Shown here piece after piece: positions 1-6,003 of a DNA stretch of 7,338 bases. The translations under genes and the position numbers were made by a program. The stretch comes from Alphaproteobacteria bacterium UBA6544 (GTDB taxonomy: Bacteria > Pseudomonadota > Alphaproteobacteria > UBA8366), in NCBI GenBank assembly GCA_002434595.1, contig DJKK01000032.1:1-7338 (forward strand), given 5' to 3'. Numbering within the stretch: position 1 is the first letter of the stretch; each line of letters begins with the position of its first letter. The notes beneath the pieces were generated by a model. The model saw nothing but the letters and a program-made list of their open reading frames with translations, was not told the origin of the DNA and ran no database searches.

Positions 1-245
1 GGCTGCTTCCAAGCCGGGTTAGTAGCGGTGAGAACCTCAGATTTATCGTTATCCATTGGAGTTTCATGGAAAGAGGGTTTTAGTTTTTTGACAAAAATAT
101 TCGCAATCCACTTTGTTAAATGAACTTAAAGAAACAATTCCTTCACCTATTGGGCCCAATAAAATTCTCATATCCCAATAGTAAATATAACCCTCTTCTC
201 TTTTTATGGATTTTTCATTAACGAAAAAAATTTGCATGGTGATTA
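1..245. other. AT-rich segment of unknown origin
   Basis: Roughly positions 60-245 are markedly AT-rich, with runs of A and T, in contrast to the GC-rich DNA that follows. On the minus strand the reading frame of the P450 remnant runs on into this segment and ends at a TGA at 64-66. The roughly 55 residues encoded there (rich in I, Y, K and F) do not resemble the missing half of a P450. A minus-strand ATG at 54-56 opens a frame running off the window edge (begins MDNDKSEVLTATNPAWKQ), but it has no convincing ribosome binding site and I do not recognise it. A perfect 14-bp palindrome lies at 148-161. No transposase or terminal inverted repeat is visible. The segment is probably foreign DNA joined by insertion, deletion or recombination; its nature cannot be settled from this window. 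Confidence 0.5.
148..161. repeat. 14-bp perfect palindrome
   Basis: TATTGGGCCCAATA is its own reverse complement. It lies inside the AT-rich segment next to the broken P450. It could be a protein-binding site or chance, and no gene start is close enough to assign it a role. Confidence 0.3.
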
Positions 246-950
246 GCGCTGATAGCTGTCCCATGAAACCATCTTCGTATTGCGCTGGATTTTGCCGGCG
301 GTCTTCTATGAGGTCTGAAAGGTAGGATGAGAGCTCGGAAATAGTAGTGTTGCCTCGCGCTAAAACGTCAGCCGGCGACACCGGCTCTAACACACCAAGG
401 ATCGCAAGCGACCAATCGCGAAAGGGGCTACGATCCGCGTATGGCACACCCAGCATATTACCGACTACTTCAACCGGAATGGCCGATGCATAATCCGCAA
501 TGAGATCGAAGCTGTAGTTTTCCTGGGCCTTGTCCAACAGGCGTTCGACAAGTGCGGCGAGATCTAGTTTCATTTCCCGCAATGCGCGCGGCGTGAAGGC
601 AGGAGAGAAGAAGGCAAGGACACGCGTGTGCAGTGGAAGGTCTCGTTAAAGAGTAGAATGGTCGTGCGTTGGCTGAAGAGCGGGCTGTCGGCACCGTATT
701 TGGGGCCGAATTCCCACGTTTTGTCTGAACTGAACACGGCACCCTTATAGATTTTAATCAAGTCCGCGCAGCGCGTCAGAAATTAGCTACCGTCCAGGCA
801 GCGGTGGACCGGATCGCACTTGCGCAATAAATTTTAGGCGGGATAAGGATCGTCAATATAATCTTCATACAGTGCTAGCGGATCGAATGCCGCTGCTTTT
901 TCCGCGTCTGGGCGCGGATCGTGCCTCTTGCCACCCTAGGGTGTCCTCAT
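240..950 (-). pseudogene. Cytochrome P450 pseudogene, N-terminal half only
   Basis: This is a bacterial class I-type cytochrome P450 remnant. Intact relatives are haem monooxygenases of about 400 residues, fed electrons by a ferredoxin. Reading down from 950, conserved P450 N-terminal blocks appear in order: AFDPLALYEDYIDDPYPA, then CDPVH, then FLTRCADLIKIYKGAVFSSD, then KYGADSPLF, all in one frame. The remainder continues in another frame with PLHTRVLAFFSPAFTPRALREM, FDLIADYASAIPVEVVGNML and FRDWS. In-frame stops lie at 936-938 (TAG), 834-836 (TAA) and 783-785 (TAA). A frameshift near 638-644, equivalent to one lost base, sits just before the PLHTRV block. P450 similarity stops at about 236-246, where AT-rich sequence takes over. 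The I-helix oxygen-binding segment, the ExxR motif and the haem cysteine loop are therefore all missing. The start is uncertain: the ATG at 948-950 is followed by a stop four codons later. It lies 22 bp behind the acyl-CoA dehydrogenase on the same strand, so the two were probably once co-transcribed. It cannot make a working P450. Confidence 0.88.
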
Positions 951-972
951 GTCCGCCCGGCGCGCCGTACTT

Positions 973-2202
973 TTATTCTGCTGCTTCTCTCGCCATAGTG
1001 GCTTCGCGTTCCGCGAGCTTGGTAAAGCCATCCCGGGTTTGCGGCAACTTGCGATTGAGAATGCGTGATGCGACGACGGTGCGCAGGATCTGCGCGGTAC
1101 CGCCGCCGATCGAGAACATCCGCCCGTCACGACAGAAGCGTTCCATCGGGCTGCGGCGTGAATAGCCGGCTGCACCAAATAGCTGCAACGCATCATTGGT
1201 GACCTTGAGCGCCATATCGGCAGCGACCACCTTGGCTTTTGCGGCTTCTGTTGCATCGGGGAACCCGCTTCCGGCATTGGCCGACGCTCGATAGAGCATG
1301 AGCTGTGCGCAATCAATCTGGATCGCCATATCTGCCAACATCCATTGCAGGCCTTGAAACTCGTAAATCGGTCGCCCGAACTGCTCGCGCTCCTTAACGT
1401 ATGCGAGTGCGTGCTCGTAGGCGCCTTGTGCAATGCCAAGCGCCATAGTTCCGGCACCCACCCTTTGTGAGTTATAGGCATCCATGAGATCGGCGAAGCC
1501 TTTGCGCAGTCCCCGTGGCGGCATGACCAAAGCATCTTCACTAACTTCCATGTCTTGCATAATGACTTCAGCTTCTGGAATACCGCGGAGCCCCATCGTG
1601 GGCTCGCGATTACCGATCGAAAGACCGGGTGTCTCCTCGCGAACGCCAAGAAATCCACCGATGCCTTGTTCTTCACCTGCTTCGTCAAAGACGCGCGCAA
1701 ATACGAGGTGGAGGCGTGACGCACCAGCACCAGTGATCCAATGCTTTTTGCCGTTGAGGATGTATTTGCCACCCTTCTTGTCGGCCCTTGTCGTCATATC
1801 CGTTGCGGCGCTACCGGCTTCCGGCTCAGTAATGCAGATCGCGGGTTTGTCACCATCGAGGACGAAGGCGGCAGCCATCTTCTTTTGCTTCTCCGTCCCG
1901 TACTTCATGACGGTAGAGATCGCGCCCATGTTGCTTTCAACCACAATCCGCCCGGTGACACCGCACACTTGTGCCATTTGTTCGATCACCAGTGCCGCAT
2001 CCAGGAAGGTTCGGCCCTGTCCGCCATACTCCTTGGGGATGGTCATGCCCATGAAGCCGCCGTTCTTGAGATCCTCGACATTGTGCCAAGGGTATTGCTC
2101 CGTCCGGTCAATTTCCGCGGCGCGTTCCTCGAAGCTGCCGCGTGCGAGTTCGCGCGCTCGGGCTTGCAGGTCTTTTTGGTCGTCGGTGAGATGGAAATCC
2201 AT
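973..2202 (-). CDS. Acyl-CoA dehydrogenase family protein lacking the canonical catalytic glutamate
   Basis: This 409-residue protein has the full three-domain acyl-CoA dehydrogenase fold and normal family length. It is a predicted cytoplasmic, FAD-binding enzyme acting on an acyl-CoA thioester. Visible motifs are the flavin and substrate block ICITEPEAGSAATDMTTRA (about 122-140), HWITGAG (154-160), YVKEREQFGRPI with an adjacent QGLQWMLADM (268-292), and ALQLFGAAGYSRRSPMERFCRD (about 338-359). The usual base in the IYEGT motif is replaced: the sequence reads IGGGT, with Gly at 367. The alternative position used by isovaleryl-CoA dehydrogenase is Gln246 (NSQR). Loss of both, together with Gln246 and Arg85, is as I recall for 3-sulfinopropionyl-CoA desulfinase (Acd of Advenella mimigardefordensis DPN7), to which long blocks look similar. 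That comparison is from memory. I chose the ATG at 2200-2202 because AAGGGAG at 2214-2220 precedes it and homology begins at MDFHLTDDQ; an upstream in-frame start at 2262 lacks both. The substrate is unknown, and it could be a desulfinase or another atypical acyl-CoA enzyme. Confidence 0.9.
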   Translation of the reverse strand: MDFHLTDDQKDLQARARELARGSFEERAAEIDRTEQYPWHNVEDLKNGGFMGMTIPKEYGGQGRTFLDAALVIEQMAQVCGVTGRIVVESNMGAISTVMKYGTEKQKKMAAAFVLDGDKPAICITEPEAGSAATDMTTRADKKGGKYILNGKKHWITGAGASRLHLVFARVFDEAGEEQGIGGFLGVREETPGLSIGNREPTMGLRGIPEAEVIMQDMEVSEDALVMPPRGLRKGFADLMDAYNSQRVGAGTMALGIAQGAYEHALAYVKEREQFGRPIYEFQGLQWMLADMAIQIDCAQLMLYRASANAGSGFPDATEAAKAKVVAADMALKVTNDALQLFGAAGYSRRSPMERFCRDGRMFSIGGGTAQILRTVVASRILNRKLPQTRDGFTKLAEREATMAREAAE

Positions 2203-2233
2203 GGCTCTGGGGGCTCCCTTGTATCTTGCCGGG

Positions 2234-2262
2234 AGTATGGAGCTCGATCGGGGGGCAGACAA
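2234..2262 (-). promoter_or_regulatory. Possible sigma70-type promoter for the acyl-CoA dehydrogenase
   Basis: On the minus strand TTGTCT (2257-2262) and CATACT (2234-2239) are 17 bp apart, each matching 4 of 6 consensus positions. A transcript starting near 2227 would have a leader of about 25 nt carrying the AAGGGAG ribosome binding site. The 135-bp gap (2203-2337) separates two divergent genes, so shared control is plausible. I saw no convincing paired promoter for the plus-strand gene and no clear operator. The match is weak and could be chance. Confidence 0.3.
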
Positions 2263-2337
2263 GTTCTCGACTTCCTGATAGGCAAGCTATGTTACATTTT
2301 GACGACAGGATCGATGTCTATTGAACGGTGAACGAGC

Positions 2338-2796
2338 ATGCCGAACGACGCAAAACCCACGATTACACCGGAGGAAGCGGGAAAAACCCACAATGCGCCG
2401 ATCATCCGACGGCCTGAAACCATGGCGCCGGAGGTTGCGCGTTTTGCGAACGAGAGCCAGATGATCTTTCACCCATCCCCGGAAAACCCGACCGAGCCGA
2501 ATGCAGGTATCCTGACCTATGGTCCGGGCAGCGGCTTTCCCTTGCATAAGCATGATTTCGCACAGGTTTGGTATGTCCTGGAAGGTGAGTGCAGCTACGG
2601 CGACAGAACGCTCATAACGGGTGACATGGTCTATATGCAGGATCCTCACTTCGAGTACGAGATGCATACCGAGGAGGGCTGCAAGATACTATTTGTTCAA
2701 TACTCGGGACCGACGACCGGGGCGGCGCCAATCTACGATGGCCGATTCAACCAGAAGCAAAAGCCAAAACTTGAGGATCAAGATCTCGAGCACTAG
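2338..2796 (+). CDS. Single-domain cupin protein
   Basis: This is a 152-residue protein with one cupin beta-barrel in its second half. Motif 1 is GSGFPLHKHDFAQVWYVLEG (about 64-83), with metal-ligand candidates His70 and His72. The usual glutamate position of motif 1 is Gln76. Motif 2 runs from GDMVYMQDPHFEYEMH, giving His110 as the last ligand candidate. The N-terminal 40 residues are polar and proline-rich, with no signal peptide, so it should be cytoplasmic. GGTGA at 2327-2331, six bases before the ATG, serves as ribosome binding site. It is the first gene after the divergent gap and is followed 32 bp later by an LLM monooxygenase gene on the same strand, so the two probably formed one operon. 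Small cupins near catabolic oxygenases are often dioxygenases, isomerases or ligand-binding accessory proteins. The sequence does not say which applies here. Confidence 0.85.
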   Translation: MPNDAKPTITPEEAGKTHNAPIIRRPETMAPEVARFANESQMIFHPSPENPTEPNAGILTYGPGSGFPLHKHDFAQVWYVLEGECSYGDRTLITGDMVYMQDPHFEYEMHTEEGCKILFVQYSGPTTGAAPIYDGRFNQKQKPKLEDQDLEH

Positions 2797-2828
2797 GCCG
2801 TTCGCATCCGGTCAAACAAGGAAAACGC

Positions 2829-3875
2829 ATGCACTTCGGATTATTCATGTAGTTCGGCACGCGTCCGGGCGGTACCGACGCCGTGGCTTTCCGTGAAGGA
2901 TTTGATCATGCGGAGCTTTTTGAGGATGTCGGGCTCGATAGCATTTGGCTGGCGGAGTTTCATTTCATGCCCGCTCGCTCGGTCCTATCGTCTCCCATCG
3001 TCGTTGCGGGTGCGTTGGCGAGTTTGACGACGCGGGTGCGCATTGGGATGGCTGTCTATGTCTTACCGCTGACCAATCCGCTGCATGTTGCCAAGGAATC
3101 AGCGACAATCGATCAGATGAGCGAAGGGCAGCTAGCCTTCGGTATTGTTCGCAGTGGTTTTGCGCGTCAGTACAACATCTACAATATTGATTACTGCGAG
3201 AGTTAGGAGCATTTCGAGGAAGCGGTCACCGTTCTGCGCAAAGTCTGGACTGGTGAGATGTTCTCCCACGAAGGTAAATTTTTTCAAGTGACCGATGCGC
3301 AATTGGCACTGAAGACGGTTCAGCGCCCGCCCCCGCCGATGCGCATGGCCGCGTCGTCAGCTGGAACCTTCAAGAAGGTAGCCGAAGAGGGACTGCCCCT
3401 GTTTGTCGGGTTACGAGGGGACGTGCTCGATGAGTTGAAAGGCCATATTAACGTCTATCGCGAGGCATGGCGGCAGGCAGGACATGACGGCAACGGCTGA
3501 GTATTCCTTCGTGTTCCGGTTTATGCCGCTGCCACTGAACAGGCGGCCTATAAAGAACCACGGGAATGCATCATCCACTATTTTGAGCGCCAAGCGCGGA
3601 TGATTGCGACAGCCGGCCCGCAAGGCCGGGGCGGCGAAGCGCTTCGTGCCAAGGTGGCGGAGGCGCTGAACAAATTGTCGTATGATGACATTCGGGAATC
3701 GCGCGCCGCGATCGGCACGCCCGAGCGTTTGATCGAACGGTTTATCGAATGGCGGGACGTCGCCGGCATCGATGGCGTCGTGATGGAACTGAACGTCGGC
3801 AATCTCCTGGGTGACGAACAGATTTCCAACAGCGTCCGCCTCATCGCTGAAAAGGTTATGCCGGCGTTTAAATAG
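2829..3875 (+). pseudogene. Luciferase-like (LLM class) flavin-dependent monooxygenase, interrupted by three stops
   Basis: The frame from the ATG at 2829 reads through 348 codon positions, the normal size for the bacterial luciferase-like family, to a TAG at 3873-3875. It is interrupted by TAG at 2850-2852 (codon 8), TAG at 3204-3206 (codon 126) and TGA at 3498-3500 (codon 224). No frameshift is needed: family blocks continue across every stop. These are MHFGLFM then FGTRPGGTDA; LDSIWLAEFHF; VRIGMAVYVLPLTNPLHVAKE; IDQMSEGQLAFGIVRSGF; EHFEEAVTVLRKVWTGEMFSHEGKFF; RPPPPMRMAAS; VFLRVPVYAA; and IGTPERLIERFIEW near the C-terminus. A strong ribosome binding site, AAGGA at 2818-2822, lies six bases before the ATG. 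Intact relatives use reduced flavin and O2 to oxidise varied organics. A GTG at 2883 could restart after the first stop, but only as far as the second. It probably decayed recently; sequencing error is the main alternative. The intact LLM at 6004 is a divergent paralogue. Confidence 0.88.
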
Positions 3876-3895
3876 GCCGGATTATTCGGCCGGCC
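3875..3895. terminator. Short hairpin between convergent gene ends
   Basis: GGCCGG (3875-3880) pairs with CCGGCC (3890-3895) around a 9-base loop. An alternative pairing of GGCCG with CGGCC also exists. The hairpin covers the last base of the LLM stop codon and the stop codon of the convergent exporter. It is short and has no clear T-tract on either strand, so efficient rho-independent termination is doubtful. Confidence 0.35.
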
Positions 3896-5465
3896 TCGCG
3901 GCGGTCTGCGACCTCTTCCGCCGCTGCGCCTGCGACAGGTAGATGGCCGGGATGAAGCCGCAAAAGGCAAAAATGCCCAGTGCCAAGAAGGCGTCCTGAT
4001 AGCCGAGCGTGCTCGCCTGCGCCAGAATTACATCACCGAGATAATGCAGTGCGCCCGGATTGAGGGCGGCTTCCGCGACGCCCGCCTCTGACAACAGTCT
4101 GTTGATCTGATCGACGAGTTCGCGGTTCGCCTGATTGACGGCGATTTGGGTTGATGTGAAGGCGTCGAGGTGGAACGGAATCCGAAGCTCGAGAAAAACG
4201 ACGAGCACGTTCGTGCCGATGGCGGCGCCTAACATCCGGATGAAGTTGACGACCCCCGATCCTTGGTTGACCAGGTCCTCTGGCAGGGCTCGCAATGCTT
4301 CCGTATTCATGACAGGACGAATGAAAGCGGTCCCGACCCGTATCAGGATTGTGAAGGAGACGAAGGTCCAGAATGGCGTGTTGACGTCGGCTTGCGACAT
4401 CAGGACGAAGGCCATCCCGAAGGAGAATAATCCGAAATAGATCAGATAGCTCGTCGGAAACATATCCGTCATCTTGCCGGAGAGAGGGAAAAGGATCAGC
4501 AGGGAAAGGCCGCCGGGAATCATCAGCATTCCCGCGCGCAGAGGGGTGAAATGCTGAATTTCCTGCACGAAGAGCGGGATCATGAAGGTTGATGAGAGGA
4601 ACGCACAGCCGGCGAAGAACGAAATCACGGCGGCGGCACTGAACCTCGGCACCAGAAACAGCTTCATGTTTACCAGGGGATGTTCGCCGTAAATCTGCTG
4701 TAGGATGAAGGCGATGGAGGACAGGACGCCGATCAGGAACCCGATGATAATCGTGTTGGAGGACCAGCCAAGCCGTTGACCGAAGCTGAAGGACAGCAAG
4801 AGCGCGGCGAGAGCCATCCACATCAGGATCAAGCCGATGAAATCGAACTTCGGCAGTTTTTTAGGTAGTTCCTTGTTCGGCATGAACAGGATGCCCATGA
4901 CAAGGGCGATACCGGCGGTCGGTATCTGCAGCAGAAACACGTAGTGCCAGTTGAAGTATTCAAGTGCGAGCCCGCCGAGCGTCGGGCCCATGATGGGGGC
5001 GAGCACCATCCCCATGCTGAAGAGCCCCATCGACATGCCCTTCGAGCGTGACGGCCAGACCGAAAATGTGACGGCCATTGCGAGCGGCTGCACGATACCC
5101 GCGGCGGTGCCCTGAAAGACCCGACCGAACGACAGCATGAACGTGTTGGTAGCAAGTCCGCTCATCGCCGAACCGAACAGGAATACAGCGAGGGCGGCGA
5201 TAAATGCGGCTCGTTGGCCGAAATTCTGGATAGCCCAGGCAGAGAGCAGCATGCCCCCCGTCATGGCGCCGAAATAGCCGGTCGAAAGCAGCTGTGCCTG
5301 GTCCCGTCCGATACCGAACGCACCCATGATGTTGGGAAAGGCAACGTTGACGGTGGAACTGGCGAGGATGACCGTCATGCCGCCAATGACCGATGTTATG
5401 GTGGCGAGCCACTTGTAGGCGGGCCCGTAGCGGGCAAAGAGATCGTCTATCGATTCATTGTACAA
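3882..5465 (-). CDS. DHA2-type MFS transporter, probable 14-TM exporter
   Basis: This is an inner-membrane proton-coupled exporter of the EmrB/QacA group. From the TTG start proposed here it has 527 residues, right for this 14-helix group. The N-terminus LFARYGPAYKWLATIT leads into TM1. GRVFQG (about 114-119) matches the motif B region in TM4. The antiporter motif C is visible as MGPTLGG (159-165), followed by the group-typical NWHYVFLLQIP. Many further hydrophobic segments follow. A long extracytoplasmic loop before the final helix and a basic tail (QRRKRSQ) also fit EmrB relatives. The frame extends to 5591, but that would overlap the upstream cupin gene, and homology begins only near NESIDDLF. 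I therefore chose TTG at 5463-5465, for which I see no good ribosome binding site; translation may be coupled to the gene 56 bp upstream. It could export a toxic substrate or product of the cluster. The cargo cannot be read from the sequence. Confidence 0.9.
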   Translation of the reverse strand: MYNESIDDLFARYGPAYKWLATITSVIGGMTVILASSTVNVAFPNIMGAFGIGRDQAQLLSTGYFGAMTGGMLLSAWAIQNFGQRAAFIAALAVFLFGSAMSGLATNTFMLSFGRVFQGTAAGIVQPLAMAVTFSVWPSRSKGMSMGLFSMGMVLAPIMGPTLGGLALEYFNWHYVFLLQIPTAGIALVMGILFMPNKELPKKLPKFDFIGLILMWMALAALLLSFSFGQRLGWSSNTIIIGFLIGVLSSIAFILQQIYGEHPLVNMKLFLVPRFSAAAVISFFAGCAFLSSTFMIPLFVQEIQHFTPLRAGMLMIPGGLSLLILFPLSGKMTDMFPTSYLIYFGLFSFGMAFVLMSQADVNTPFWTFVSFTILIRVGTAFIRPVMNTEALRALPEDLVNQGSGVVNFIRMLGAAIGTNVLVVFLELRIPFHLDAFTSTQIAVNQANRELVDQINRLLSEAGVAEAALNPGALHYLGDVILAQASTLGYQDAFLALGIFAFCGFIPAIYLSQAQRRKRSQTAARPAE

Positions 5466-5521
5466 AGCACTATCAAATTGGACCGAACGAGGGTTCGCCG
5501 CAATCCCACGAAGGCAAAACT

Positions 5522-5902
5522 TTACGGCGGCGGATATCCCCCGCGCGGCGACCGTATCTCGGTTCCCTTGAGGGCCGGGTTGAAGACACAAACGAGTTCG
5601 AGCTGCGTTTCAGACCGCAAAATGTGGTGGTCGTTCTTGTCCAGCGCGTAAAGCGTCCCCGGGCCAATATGATGAACCTCGCTGGTCGCCATATCTTCGA
5701 TGCTGCCGGTGCCGGAGATGCAATAGACCGTCTCCAAGTGATGGTCGTAACGCATTTCGATTTCGAGGCCGGCTTCGATTTCGGTCAGGTTCAAGGAATA
5801 GCCCATTCCGTCATTGGCGAGTAGGAACCGTGTGCTCTTGCTGCTGTGCGATTCAACGCGGCGGTCGGTTCCAGCCAAGCTTTTGAGGTTTCTGACAATC
5901 AT
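5522..5902 (-). CDS. Ectoine synthase-like cupin (EctC family)
   Basis: This 126-residue protein is close to the size of EctC, the cupin that cyclises N-gamma-acetyl-diaminobutyrate to the osmoprotectant ectoine. Similarity spans the whole length: MIVRNLKSLAGTDR at the start, DGMGYS, HHLETVYCISGTGSIED, IGPGTLYALDKND, VCVFNPALKGTE, and YPP at the end. The iron ligands known for EctC fall at the expected positions: Glu57, Tyr85 and His93. Substrate-contact positions Thr40, Tyr52, His55, Cys105, Phe107 and Glu115 are also kept. The position usually holding Trp21 is Ser here (HSSKS). AAAGGAAAGA at 5907-5916 is a clear ribosome binding site for the ATG at 5902. No ectA or ectB lies in the window; the downstream same-strand neighbour is an exporter. 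Solitary EctC proteins are known in genomes without ectoine synthesis and may act on other substrates. Family assignment is strong; true ectoine synthesis here is uncertain. Confidence 0.85.
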   Translation of the reverse strand: MIVRNLKSLAGTDRRVESHSSKSTRFLLANDGMGYSLNLTEIEAGLEIEMRYDHHLETVYCISGTGSIEDMATSEVHHIGPGTLYALDKNDHHILRSETQLELVCVFNPALKGTEIRSPRGGYPPP

Positions 5903-6003
5903 TTAGTCTTTCCTTTACATCTCGGCGTTCGATCTCACTATTTCAGATGACCCGGTCGGTGTGGGTCGGCAAGGCGGCAAAAGAACGTCACGCGGAGCGA
6001 TAT

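Noticed and set aside
936..1772. Long minus-strand open frame of 278 codons
   Set aside because: It lies within the acyl-CoA dehydrogenase on the same strand in another frame. Its product is rich in Ser, Arg and Trp with no family pattern, so it is a shadow frame in GC-rich DNA.
1484..2331. Plus-strand open frames opposite the acyl-CoA dehydrogenase
   Set aside because: They are antisense to a clearly conserved gene, overlap each other in different frames and encode low-complexity, unrecognisable products.
2829..3875. Stop-codon reassignment or programmed readthrough as explanation for the interrupted LLM gene
   Set aside because: The interruptions use both TAG and TGA, TAG is the normal terminator of the neighbouring cupin and LLM genes, and the nearby P450 is plainly decayed. 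Simple pseudogene formation or sequence error fits better.
4033..5412. Several open frames inside the exporter gene on both strands
   Set aside because: The exporter frame has clear membrane-transporter motifs throughout; the others are Arg/His/Pro-rich shadows.
5949..5967. GACCC/GGGTC inverted arms in the divergent gap upstream of the second LLM gene
   Set aside because: The arms are only 5 bp around a 9-base spacer in GC-rich DNA, so chance is likely. I saw no paired promoter hexamers in this gap that I could defend.
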